A stretch of 64,000 nucleotides of DNA. Origin: an uncultured Prevotella sp. (GTDB lineage: Bacteria > Bacteroidota > Bacteroidia > Bacteroidales > Bacteroidaceae). The DNA lies in the NCBI GenBank assembly GCA_900771975.1, contig CAAGPV010000069.1, forward strand, positions 1 through 64,000, read 5' to 3'. The notes beneath the pieces are model-generated. The model was not told the origin of the DNA, made no database searches, and saw only the letters and a list, made by a program, of their open reading frames with translations. Within the stretch, counting starts at the first letter, position 1, and every line of letters begins with the position of its first letter. A program made the position numbers and the translations under genes. Shown here piece by piece: positions 47,101 to 57,277 of this stretch.

Positions 47101-47477
47101 TGCTTCGTAGGCATCTGCCGCCGTCTCGGGATAGCGCATAAAGTCCTCGAAACTGGATTTTTCTTTGGTACGGCGCTGCATCCAAAAGTAACGGGGATGG
47201 TCTGACAAGCTGGCACCAGTTCCCCAATAGCCTCCCATGTTGAGAAATTGCTTTGTTCCAACGTTGTACAACAAGTAAATACTGTCTGGATTGATGGGCT
47301 GGTTCACGCTGACAAGCGAATGGACATTACTGGTTGTCACTACCGTTCCTTTCAGTTGAGCTACTACATCTTTGTCGTCGCCATCATTAAGGGCAAAGGC
47401 GGATGTGGCAATAAAGCCAAAAAAGCAACTACGCCAACGAGTTTTACGAGAAAACTATGCCGAATAGTTCTTTTCAT
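44197..47477 (-). CDS. Large secreted protein, frameshifted in its signal peptide; T9SS-like C-terminus
   Basis: The main frame (44197-47340, 1047 aa) has no ATG or signal at its 5' end. An ATG at 47477 starts a typical signal (MKRTIRHSFLVKLVGVVAF) but in another frame, which meets a stop. Adding one T in the run at 47419-47424 joins them exactly (continuing FGFIATSAFALNDGDD) to give about 1093 aa. The body opens with DSIYLLYNVGTKQFLNMGGY, contains several beta-sandwich-like regions, and ends GVYNLSGQLVRTGDSLRG then GMYIVNGKKT, similar to a T9SS type A tail. I do not recognise a family. It is either a phase-variable gene, a recent mutation, or a sequencing error. Confidence 0.75.
47419..47424. 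repeat. Homopolymer at the frameshift (A6 on +, T6 in the gene)
   Basis: GCCAAAAAAGC on the + strand. Seven residues would restore the frame from the ATG at 47477 (137 bases now separate the two starts; 138 are needed). Confidence 0.85.
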
Positions 47478-47584
47478 AACCTAACAATTACTTTAAGAAA
47501 TACTTACTTCGAAAATAACAAAAACTACTTTTTCTACCTCTTGCTATTGTGTTTTGCAGAGTTTTGTTTATCAATTATATGATG

Positions 47585-47592
47585 CAAATATA
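47585..47592 (-). promoter_or_regulatory. -7 element for the frameshifted secreted gene
   Basis: TATATTTG on the - strand, an exact match, about 110 bp before the ATG at 47477. The 47478-47901 region is A/T-rich and holds this and the opposite promoter; no gene is seen in it. Confidence 0.5.
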
Positions 47593-47787
47593 CCTCTTTT
47601 ATTTTAATAAATATACAATTATAATGTTAAAAAAGTCTCTAACCTCTCCTTTTTTTGACCTGTGACAAGCCCAAATGCACTTTTTGCATCACCAAATGTA
47701 AGTTTTTGACGGACAGGATAAAAGGGAAACGAAAACGTTTGCGTAAGTTTTCGGCTTGTGTTTTAAGATTTATTACCGTTAAATTAC

Positions 47788-47795
47788 TAAATTTG
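47788..47795 (+). promoter_or_regulatory. -7 element for the small protein / pectate lyase unit
   Basis: TAAATTTG, an exact TAnnTTTG, about 105 bp before the ATG at 47902. A -33 partner is not clear. Confidence 0.5.
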
Positions 47796-47901
47796 CAATG
47801 ATATAAAACAGGCAACCAGCAAGACGTGTTGCCACATCCGAGCCTTTGTGAAAACGGTTCATAGCAAACAAAAAATAACTAAAAACAAATCAGAACAAAC
47901 A

Positions 47902-48345
47902 ATGAAGAAACGATTTCTTACGCTCTGCGTAGCTTCCTTGATGGGACTTTGCGCCATAGCCGACGGCGTACAGAGCATTACCATCAACGGTGAAACGGTA
48001 GAAAAGGTGGCTACCCAGCTATCTTTTGACGGCGACAACGTCATTCTCACCTATAGCGACGGCACCACACAAACCGTCGATATGGGCACCGTACAGATTG
48101 CCTTTTCCGCCACCAACGGCATCGGCACACTCTCCACTTTTGAATATAAAGGCATCATCAACGGCGAAATGGTGGTGGGCGGACTGCCCGTAGGCTCCAG
48201 TTATGCCGTCTACGACACCGCCGGCAAGCAACTCTTCACGGGCCGTGTGGTCTCTTCAGAAACGCGCCTCGATGTCCGTCAACTCCGTACTGGCATCTAT
48301 ATGCTGCGCATAAGCAACCAAGTCGTGAAATTCGTTAAACGCTAA
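47902..48345 (+). CDS. Small secreted protein with T9SS-type C-terminal sorting domain
   Basis: 147 aa from MKKRFLTLCVASLMGLCAIA, a normal signal peptide (the frame is open to a GTG at 47848, which would spoil it). Then a beta-rich module (VATQLSFDGDNVILTYSDG; DMGTVQIAFS) and a terminal domain VVGGLPVGSSYAVYDTAGKQ to RTGIYMLRISNQVVKFVKR, close to the T9SS type A pattern. Same size, order and ending as the 156-aa protein at 36879. The pectate lyase gene starts 11 bp later. Confidence 0.8.
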   Translation: MKKRFLTLCVASLMGLCAIADGVQSITINGETVEKVATQLSFDGDNVILTYSDGTTQTVDMGTVQIAFSATNGIGTLSTFEYKGIINGEMVVGGLPVGSSYAVYDTAGKQLFTGRVVSSETRLDVRQLRTGIYMLRISNQVVKFVKR

Positions 48346-48356
48346 CAACAGGCAAA

Positions 48357-50603
48357 ATGAAAACTTCCACATTCTTATATATGGCTTGTTTCATGGCAAC
48401 TACCGCCATGGCACAAAACAAAATGGTGGTGAAAACCCCTTCAGGACTAAGCACTTTCGCCACAACAGACCTTACCAACGTAGCCATCAACGGCAACACG
48501 CTCACCCTACAGTCGCTCACCGATGGTACACTCACCATTGCTGACGCCGAGAACATCTCGTTCCAGAAAGTGGCTACAGGCGCCGTCAACATCCTGGAAA
48601 GCCAAGGCTGGCAGGAATCGGCCTACGCCACGTTTGCCCTCTACCAAGGCGCTACCTCCTACAACGTCTATGTGAAGGGCGAAAACTATGCCGACTACAC
48701 CAAGGTGGACCAGCAACTCGTGCGCAACTACGGCACCTACGGCCGCGTAGACGTCGTAGGACTGAAAGCAGGCAACTACACCTTGAAGGTTGTACCCGTG
48801 GTAGACAATAGCGAAGTGGCTTCGGCTGCCAGCGAAACTCCTGTTCTCAACGTGGTCAACTACGACCGACAAGGCTTCGCCCACAAAAAGTGGACAGGCG
48901 GAATTGGTGCCTACAACAACGACGGAACCCTCAAGCAAGGAGCCAAAGTGCTCTATATCACCAAGAACACCTTTAATACCGTGAGCTTGGAAATGACCAC
49001 ATCGGAAAAAGGCAACAAGACCGTTGTCACCGGATTGGGCCAAATTCTCAAGGCCAAACAGAAAGGCTACGACCACACACCCCTCGCTATCCGCATCATC
49101 GGAGAGATTACCACCGCTGATGCAGCTGCCTCCGAGCGTCTGTCAGACCAGGGCGGACTGCTCATTAAGGCCAACGACACCGACATAGACATGGCCGTCA
49201 CCATCGAAGGCATTGGCGAAGACGCCGTATTCAACGGCTTCGGGCTCGGCATTGTCAGCGGTTCTGACATCGAAGTGCGCAATATGGCAGTGATGCTGCA
49301 AGGCTCCAGCGACGACAACATGGAGGTGAAAGGCGCCATCCACGTGTGGATACACAACAACGACTACTTCTACGGACAGAAAGGAGGCGGCGACCACGGT
49401 AAAGGCGACGGCTCGCTCGACGCCAAGGACGGTTGTTCGTATGCCACCTTCTCCTATAACCGCTACCACGACTCCGGCAAATCAATGCTCTGCGGCATGA
49501 AGAGCGAAACCACCGCCAACCTTCTGAGCTATCATCACAACTGGTTTGACCACTCAGACTCCCGCCATCCACGCGTGCGCACCTCCACCGTACACGTTTG
49601 GAACAACTATTACGACGGCGTTTCCAAGTATGGCGTGGGCGCAACGATGGGATCCAGCGTCTTTGTCGAGGCCAACTACTTCCGTGGAACCAAACGTCCT
49701 ATGATGAGTTCAGGCCAAGGCACCGATGCAACAGGCGAAGGAACGTTCTCTGGCGAGAAAGGTGGCCTCATCAAATCGTTCGGCAACTACTTCGACAGAA
49801 CGGTTTCCAGCTTCAGCTACTACACACAGAACGCCCCCAACGCCACAACCGGTTATGACGCCTACGAGACCGCTACACGTGACGAGCAAGTGCCTTCCAC
49901 CGAAACAACACGCAGCGGTGGAACCACCTACAACAACTTCGACACCGTCGATACCCTAATGTATGCCTACACACCAGACGCAGCCGTAGACGTGCCCGCC
50001 AAAGTAACAGGCTACTACGGTGCCGGTCGTCTCAACAAAGGAGACATCCGTTACATCATTCCAAACACCGATGACAACCAGTATGTGCGCATTGCTGCAC
50101 TCGACGAGATACTCGGCTCCTACCATACACAGCTTGTCGGCATCTTCGGCAACGAAGGTGAAGGCGGCGGAACCGAACCGGGTGGAAGTGAACCAGGCGG
50201 CGAAGAGCCCGGAGGTGGCACAGAACCTGGCGGTGGCCAGGGCGGAGGTGAGACCCCGTCGGATAGCACCATCGTCGTAAGTTTCGACAACAAAACCCCT
50301 AGCAATAGCATTGTTACGGTTCAGGGCAACTACTCCAACTCGAAAGGAACAGCCACCTATAACGGCAAGACCTACACCATGTGCGTGAAGATGGAAAGCT
50401 CTACCACTATCACTGTCAACGCTACTCAAAGCTACACCATGACCATTGTGTTTGGAGACAGCGAAACCGCCAGCATCAAAATAAACGGAACAAAGGTAAC
50501 CGGCTCGTCCAGCACCTATACAACCACTATCGACGGCACTACCACACTCACCAAGGCAGACAGCCGCAACGTGTTTGCCATTGTGCTCACACCGGTCAAC
50601 TAA
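48357..50603 (+). CDS. Secreted PL1 pectate lyase with linker and C-terminal beta module
   Basis: 748 aa. Signal peptide (MKTSTFLYMACFMATTAMA). Residues about 20-75 repeat the beta module of the small neighbours (MVVKTPSGLSTFATTDLTNV). A fibronectin-like segment (about 80-170) precedes the PL1 parallel beta-helix (about 175-560): HVWIHNNDYFYG, the catalytic Arg403 in SRHPRVR, NNYYDGVSKYGVG and SVFVEANYFRGTKRPM. A Gly/Glu/Pro linker (about 598-637) leads to a Thr/Ser-rich beta domain (about 640-748) of unknown, possibly carbohydrate-binding, type. It should cleave polygalacturonate by beta-elimination. It lacks a recognisable sorting tail of its own. Confidence 0.92.
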   Translation: MKTSTFLYMACFMATTAMAQNKMVVKTPSGLSTFATTDLTNVAINGNTLTLQSLTDGTLTIADAENISFQKVATGAVNILESQGWQESAYATFALYQGATSYNVYVKGENYADYTKVDQQLVRNYGTYGRVDVVGLKAGNYTLKVVPVVDNSEVASAASETPVLNVVNYDRQGFAHKKWTGGIGAYNNDGTLKQGAKVLYITKNTFNTVSLEMTTSEKGNKTVVTGLGQILKAKQKGYDHTPLAIRIIGEITTADAAASERLSDQGGLLIKANDTDIDMAVTIEGIGEDAVFNGFGLGIVSGSDIEVRNMAVMLQGSSDDNMEVKGAIHVWIHNNDYFYGQKGGGDHGKGDGSLDAKDGCSYATFSYNRYHDSGKSMLCGMKSETTANLLSYHHNWFDHSDSRHPRVRTSTVHVWNNYYDGVSKYGVGATMGSSVFVEANYFRGTKRPMMSSGQGTDATGEGTFSGEKGGLIKSFGNYFDRTVSSFSYYTQNAPNATTGYDAYETATRDEQVPSTETTRSGGTTYNNFDTVDTLMYAYTPDAAVDVPAKVTGYYGAGRLNKGDIRYIIPNTDDNQYVRIAALDEILGSYHTQLVGIFGNEGEGGGTEPGGSEPGGEEPGGGTEPGGGQGGGETPSDSTIVVSFDNKTPSNSIVTVQGNYSNSKGTATYNGKTYTMCVKMESSTTITVNATQSYTMTIVFGDSETASIKINGTKVTGSSSTYTTTIDGTTTLTKADSRNVFAIVLTPVN

Positions 50604-50634
50604 AAAACCCGCAAGCAAACCTTGTAACACCAAC

Positions 50635-50670
50635 AAAGGGACATTCCACAGAAAAGGAGTGTCCCTTTTT
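50635..50670 (+). terminator. Terminator after the pectate lyase gene
   Basis: AAAGGGACA (50635-50643) pairs with TGTCCCTTT (50660-50668), extended by TCC / GGA after one mismatch, then T-run. Confidence 0.85.
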
Positions 50671-50736
50671 GTCAGACAAAACGTTTTAGAAAGAAATATT
50701 AACAGTCTTCCACCCTACAAAAAGCAGATTTTTCAG

Positions 50737-50744
50737 TAACTTTG
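50737..50744 (+). promoter_or_regulatory. -7 element for the malic enzyme gene
   Basis: TAACTTTG, an exact TAnnTTTG, 43 bp before the ATG. Confidence 0.5.
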
Positions 50745-50787
50745 GACTGAATTTGAAAGAACAAGAAACTTAAACAAACAGAATACT

Positions 50788-53073
<2,286 letters not shown>

Positions 53074-53115
53074 CGACAAGCCCCTCACCCTTTGGGGCTT
53101 TCCACCTAATAAAGA

Positions 53116-53168
53116 CCTTGTTCCAAGGCAGTTTCCTTCAAAGGAGCTGCGGGAACAAGGCTTTTTTT
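53116..53168 (+). terminator. Terminator of maeB
   Basis: CCTTGTTCC (53116-53124) pairs with GGAACAAGG (53152-53160), with inner GCAG / CTGC and CCTT / AAGG pairing, then C and seven T. A smaller AGCCCC / GGGGCT hairpin lies at 53079-53099. Confidence 0.88.
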
Positions 53169-53296
53169 ATGCACAAAAAAAGCCACCTCTCAAAAGAAAT
53201 GTGGCTGGATTTAAAAGGAACATTATATTCTGCTTATCAGTGTAAGCAAAAAACAATCTAAAAAAAGAGGTCTGTCAACAGATCGAAAAAGGGCTA

Positions 53297-53521
53297 TTAG
53301 CCTACGGCATTGAAGCCTTTAGTGCTGTTGGAGCGCATGATGTCGTGCACGTTCTTCTCTTCGAAGCCTTCTGCACGACGCTCGTTCTCAAGGAGTTCTG
53401 CCTCTTCGCGTTCTTCCTCGGAATGTTCAAAGTGGATGGTGCGTGCTTTCAACTCTGCCACACCCCAGCCTGCGAGGGCTACCACTACGAATGCTATAAA
53501 AACAAATACTGGTGTTACCAT
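53297..53521 (-). CDS. Small single-pass membrane protein
   Basis: 74 aa starting MVTPVFVFIAFVVVALAGWG (one membrane segment, about 4-22), then a highly charged tail with Glu/Arg runs (HSEEEREEAELLENERRAEG). The frame is open to 53668, but that extension crosses the terminator of the next gene and an exact -7 element (53548-53555), so I use the start at 53521. Function unknown. Confidence 0.7.
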   Translation of the reverse strand: MVTPVFVFIAFVVVALAGWGVAELKARTIHFEHSEEEREEAELLENERRAEGFEEKNVHDIMRSNSTKGFNAVG

Positions 53522-53547
53522 TTTCTTAATGTCGTTATATTCTGCTG

Positions 53548-53555
53548 CAAAAGTA
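53548..53555 (-). promoter_or_regulatory. -7 element for the small membrane protein gene
   Basis: TACTTTTG on the - strand, an exact TAnnTTTG, 26 bp before the ATG at 53521. Confidence 0.5.
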
Positions 53556-53585
53556 CGATTTTTTTCTGAAAACCCACCATTTATC

Positions 53586-53637
53586 ACAAAAAACCTTGAC
53601 TTCCTGTATCCCTTTGTTCTGTAACAGGAGGTCAAGG
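53586..53637 (-). terminator. Terminator of the lone TonB receptor gene
   Basis: CCTTGACTTCCTGT (53594-53607) pairs with ACAGGAGGTCAAGG (53624-53637) with one G-U pair. On the - strand it is followed by six T (53588-53593). Confidence 0.88.
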
Positions 53638-53651
53638 CTATGGCTGGATGC

Positions 53652-56165
53652 TTAGAAACGGAACCCAAGATCCACTCCTATCTGGAACGGATTGCCCCTT
53701 TGGGCAAAGGTGTGGGCGGTGCCGGTGGCAGCACTCTCTATGGCAAACGTGTTGTAACGAGTGTCCGACAGGTTGCGCATCCACAGGTTGACGTGGCAAA
53801 CGCCGAAGTCGGCATCGGCATGAGCGCCCAGCAAGGCATAGAACTTCTGCTTGCAGGTGTTGGCTTCATCCCAATAGGTCTGCCCCTGCGCCGTGAGGTT
53901 GAGGCCCACGGTGACGCTGCGGAAGGTAAATCCACGGGTAGGCAACATCTGCGTTTGGTCGATGTCGATGCGGTAGTCGGCACTGGCGGCCAACGTGTGC
54001 ATGGGCACAAAGGGCACGTAGTTGTGCTTGTAGCTGCGCACGGTGCCATCCGAAAGCGAGTCGGCATACTCGTCAAACTTGGCTATGGTGAGTCCGTAGC
54101 TCATGCCGTAGCTGAGCTTGTTGTCGAGGGCGGCTCCTCTGACGCTGGCTTCCAAACCGCAAGAGTGGCTCTTTCCGGCGTTCACCATCATACGCCCAAA
54201 GCCATAGTTGCCGGCGAGCACGCTCAGCTGCTGGTTGTGCACCTGCATATAGTAGGCTGCAAGGTCTACGTGCAACTGGTTGTCGAAGAGGTTGAGGTGG
54301 GTTCCCACTTCATAGTTCCACGATGTTTCGGGCTTATAGGCAATGGTTTGGCGGATGCGCTCATAGGCTGCTTCGTCGTGGGGAATGGTGACGTCGCCAC
54401 GGGCCGACTGGGCCTGAGCCTGTAGTTCGCTCTGAAGGATGTCTGAAAACATCTGTATGTTGTAGCCGCCGGCGCGGTAACCTTTCGACACGAGGGCATA
54501 GACGTTGCTGGCATAGGCACCGAAACGGTAGGTAAGACCTATCTTGGGCAGGAGTTGCGAGAAGTGGGTACGCTCCTTGTGTGCCAACAACGAGCTGACA
54601 GAAGCGTCTACGTGCTGTCCCATCACGTCCTCGCTGAGGGTGGCAAGGGCGTTGGTGGCATAGTCGAGCGCCACGTTCGAGTAGTCGTAACGCAATCCGA
54701 GGGTGGCTGTGAAACGGCTTCCCAAGGCAATATTCGACTCATGAAAGACGCCCGTATTGAACGTTGGGGTGCGGAACAGACCGGGGATGGCATTCAGCTG
54801 CATGGCTATGTTGCAACCACCGGCCTTGGCAATGGCTGCCGTAGCGGCGATATTAGCGGCTGCGTTGGCGGCATCTTCGGGCATTCCTTGTGCTATCATG
54901 GCCTGTGCCATGCGTTTTGCCATGGCCGAATGTATTCCGTTATAGGCATATTGGGTAATCTGCTGTGAGAGATAGTTGTTCATGTCGTTGCCGAAACCCA
55001 CCGTTGCATCTGTGCGCAGCCACTGGTAAGAACCGAAAGCTCCCACCGTCCATTGCCAGGCCGAACGGTTGTGACTCTTCAACGTGAGCTCTTCTGTCAG
55101 GGCGTTGTGCAGTTGTCGCTGTCCCATAGAGAGGAAGTCTTGCGGCAGATAGTCGATGTCCATAGCCATCTTGTCGCGTAGGAACTGCCAAGTGGTCATC
55201 GAGTTGAAGTCGAAACCCTGTCCAGCATACTTCAGTCCCAAGCCCGTGTTGAGCATATTGCGCTGATAGTTGTTGCGCAGATTGGTGTTTGGCTGTTCGG
55301 TATGGGGCTTCATGTTGTAGTAGGGCGAGGTGATGTTGGCGTGGTCTATCATGTCTCGGGTCACCATAAGGCCATATGGAAAGTCATATTGGCGTACAAA
55401 CTGGTAGTCGGCCAACACATCCACCGACAGGCGGTTGGTGGCCTGCCACGTCAGACGGGCCTTAGCGCCTGCCTCGTTGCTTTGGTCGGCACGGCTTTGG
55501 TCGGCTTGGTTCTTGAAGAAACCGTTCTGTCCGTCATAGAATCCGGCCACCGTTAGCCCCAACTTGTCAGACAAGCGTGCATAATGGGCCACCTCCACCT
55601 TGCGGTAGAGTCCCTTGCCGAGCGACAGGTTGACGTCGGTGCCACGGTAGTTCATGGGGTTTTTGCTGAACACACGCACTAATCCGCCCTCGGTGTTCAT
55701 GCCGTAGAGGGTGCCTTGGGGGCCTCTGAGCACATCAGCGCGGTCGATGCTATAGGTATGGAAGTTGAAAGCGGCCTTGTTGAGCAATGGCATTCCGTCC
55801 ACATAGATGCCCACTGCGGGGGAGTTGACGCGTGAACCGATGCCGCGCACATACATGGCACTGGTGTAACGCGAGCCATATTGTGGCATAACAAACGAAG
55901 GAACAAAGTTGGAGAGGTCGCGCAGGTCGCGCACGCCGAGTCCTGAGAGCTGGCTGACACCGAAAGCGGTGGAAGAAAGCGGCTGCTGTCTCAGCTGGAA
56001 AGTTTCCTTGGGTTGGTCTACCACCACCACTTCGTCAATATCATAAACACGTGAGGTGTCCACCACAAGTTGGTTTCCTTCATAAACATCGGGACTTGTA
56101 GCAAAGGCTGGATTGGCGGTTGTCATCAGGCACGACAATGCCAATAGCATAGTTGTTTTCTTCAT
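53652..56165 (-). CDS. TonB-dependent outer-membrane receptor without SusD partner
   Basis: 837 aa. Signal peptide (MKKTTMLLALSCLMTTANPA). TonB box-like YDIDEVVVVD, plug domain (LRDLSNFVPSFVMPQYGSRY; AMYVRGIGSRVNSPAVGIYV; DVLRGPQGTLYGMNTEGGLV), and a 22-strand barrel ending FQIGVDLGFRF. It lacks the SusC-type N-terminal regulatory domain, so it belongs to the classical TonB receptors for iron complexes, cobalamin or other small ligands. No siderophore, haem or vitamin gene is next to it; ligand unknown. Monocistronic. Confidence 0.93.
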   Translation of the reverse strand: MKKTTMLLALSCLMTTANPAFATSPDVYEGNQLVVDTSRVYDIDEVVVVDQPKETFQLRQQPLSSTAFGVSQLSGLGVRDLRDLSNFVPSFVMPQYGSRYTSAMYVRGIGSRVNSPAVGIYVDGMPLLNKAAFNFHTYSIDRADVLRGPQGTLYGMNTEGGLVRVFSKNPMNYRGTDVNLSLGKGLYRKVEVAHYARLSDKLGLTVAGFYDGQNGFFKNQADQSRADQSNEAGAKARLTWQATNRLSVDVLADYQFVRQYDFPYGLMVTRDMIDHANITSPYYNMKPHTEQPNTNLRNNYQRNMLNTGLGLKYAGQGFDFNSMTTWQFLRDKMAMDIDYLPQDFLSMGQRQLHNALTEELTLKSHNRSAWQWTVGAFGSYQWLRTDATVGFGNDMNNYLSQQITQYAYNGIHSAMAKRMAQAMIAQGMPEDAANAAANIAATAAIAKAGGCNIAMQLNAIPGLFRTPTFNTGVFHESNIALGSRFTATLGLRYDYSNVALDYATNALATLSEDVMGQHVDASVSSLLAHKERTHFSQLLPKIGLTYRFGAYASNVYALVSKGYRAGGYNIQMFSDILQSELQAQAQSARGDVTIPHDEAAYERIRQTIAYKPETSWNYEVGTHLNLFDNQLHVDLAAYYMQVHNQQLSVLAGNYGFGRMMVNAGKSHSCGLEASVRGAALDNKLSYGMSYGLTIAKFDEYADSLSDGTVRSYKHNYVPFVPMHTLAASADYRIDIDQTQMLPTRGFTFRSVTVGLNLTAQGQTYWDEANTCKQKFYALLGAHADADFGVCHVNLWMRNLSDTRYNTFAIESAATGTAHTFAQRGNPFQIGVDLGFRF

Positions 56166-56194
56166 CTTTTTTGCTAATCTTTAGAATTCGGGTG

Positions 56195-56202
56195 CAAAGT
56201 TA
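56195..56202 (-). promoter_or_regulatory. -7 element for the TonB receptor gene
   Basis: TAACTTTG on the - strand, an exact TAnnTTTG, 29 bp before the start codon. Confidence 0.5.
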
Positions 56203-56217
56203 GCAAAAATTTGCAAG

Positions 56218-56249
56218 GTGGAAAATCCTTATTTATGAGGATTTTCCAC
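56218..56249 (-). terminator. Hairpin ending the metA-U32-lipoprotein operon
   Basis: GTGGAAAATCCT (56218-56229) and AGGATTTTCCAC (56238-56249) are a perfect 12-bp inverted repeat with an 8-nt loop, touching the lipoprotein stop codon. The T-run is weak. Confidence 0.55.
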
Positions 56250-57277
56250 TATTCGTTGTCGGCACCACAGACGGGGCAACGTCCCTTTCGCCGCATTCTT
56301 GTGCCACAATGTCCGCACACATAGGGTTTGAACACATGGCGGAAGTAACGTCTGAGAGCCCACCACACATACAGAAGGAACAGTGCATAGCCCACATAGT
56401 AGAGCGTAGAAACCGAGAAGATGATGTAGTTGAACGCACACACGGCTGCCAGTCCGCACAGGTAGAGGAAGCCTGCCGAGGGCGACAGGTGGTGACGCAC
56501 GTCGTCTACGGCTGCCAACGCCACGATGAGCATGGCCCACACCGAGCACAGGAAGACGCTCAGCAGCACAGGTTGTCCAAACGGATTGAGCGAAGGATGG
56601 AAGTAGAAATCGCGCCATGCCTCTGGGGCAAAGTTCTGAAGACTGGCATAGAAGGTGGCGCCTGCCGCCACAATGAGGGCGAGCAGCGTGGGATAGAACG
56701 AGTCGATGTCGTTGAAATGAACGAGCGGAGCCTGCCGCCTGTATATCTTGCGCAACAGATAGCCCACTGCAATGACCGAGATGACGATAAGGAAGATGAG
56801 CATGTGGGTGTTGGAGAAGACCGAGATAAACTGCGATATGGGGTCGTCGGGGTCTACCTGGTTTAGCAGTCTGTGTTCGTGCGCCCACCCTATGCGGTTG
56901 TCTTCGGTGCCTATCTGCACCCACACCGAGTCTATGGGGTCGGATTGCAGTATGCGTACATCCACCACCACGAGCCGTTGTCCGTGGCTGACGGCAAACG
57001 AGTCGGTCTGAAAGCCACCTACCAGCTCTTCGGGTTGCTGGCGGAGCAGCATGAGCGAGTCGGCTTTCACCACAAAATTGAAGCCTTGCGAGAAGTGATG
57101 TTTCCGTGCAAAGCGCAGCGAGTCTTGCTGTTGGGCGGTGAGGGTGTCTGCCATCTGCAGCGAGTCGGCTGCGGTCTTCAGGTGAAAACGGTGGGAACGC
57201 GGACTGCGGTAGCACCCCGACAGCACCATCATCATCAGCAACACGGGCAGGAAACGACAGAGATTTTTAGTCGACAT
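56249..57277 (-). CDS. Lipoprotein-type membrane protein with C-terminal zinc ribbon
   Basis: 342 aa. Lipobox VLSGC (Cys22), a periplasmic region of about 130 residues (EDNRIGWAHEHRLL suggests an SH3-like fold), then about five membrane segments (about 157-178, 198-217, 236-262, 268-288, 290-310), and a C-terminal zinc ribbon with Cys321, Cys324, Cys334 and Cys337 (CGHCGTRMRRKGRCPVCG). With this topology the ribbon would face the cytosol. It overlaps the U32 gene by 11 bp and is last in the operon. Function unknown; another frame of similar length here is a shadow. Confidence 0.8.
   Translation of the reverse strand: MSTKNLCRFLPVLLMMMVLSGCYRSPRSHRFHLKTAADSLQMADTLTAQQQDSLRFARKHHFSQGFNFVVKADSLMLLRQQPEELVGGFQTDSFAVSHGQRLVVVDVRILQSDPIDSVWVQIGTEDNRIGWAHEHRLLNQVDPDDPISQFISVFSNTHMLIFLIVISVIAVGYLLRKIYRRQAPLVHFNDIDSFYPTLLALIVAAGATFYASLQNFAPEAWRDFYFHPSLNPFGQPVLLSVFLCSVWAMLIVALAAVDDVRHHLSPSAGFLYLCGLAAVCAFNYIIFSVSTLYYVGYALFLLYVWWALRRYFRHVFKPYVCGHCGTRMRRKGRCPVCGADNE

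Noticed and set aside
53169..53261. 30-aa open frame after the maeB terminator
   Set aside because: Very short, starts inside the terminator tail, no promoter or homology that I recognise.
56229..57215. 328-aa open frame on the - strand
   Set aside because: Same-strand shadow of the zinc-ribbon lipoprotein, which has a lipobox, membrane segments and four zinc cysteines; the shadow is Arg/His/Pro-rich.
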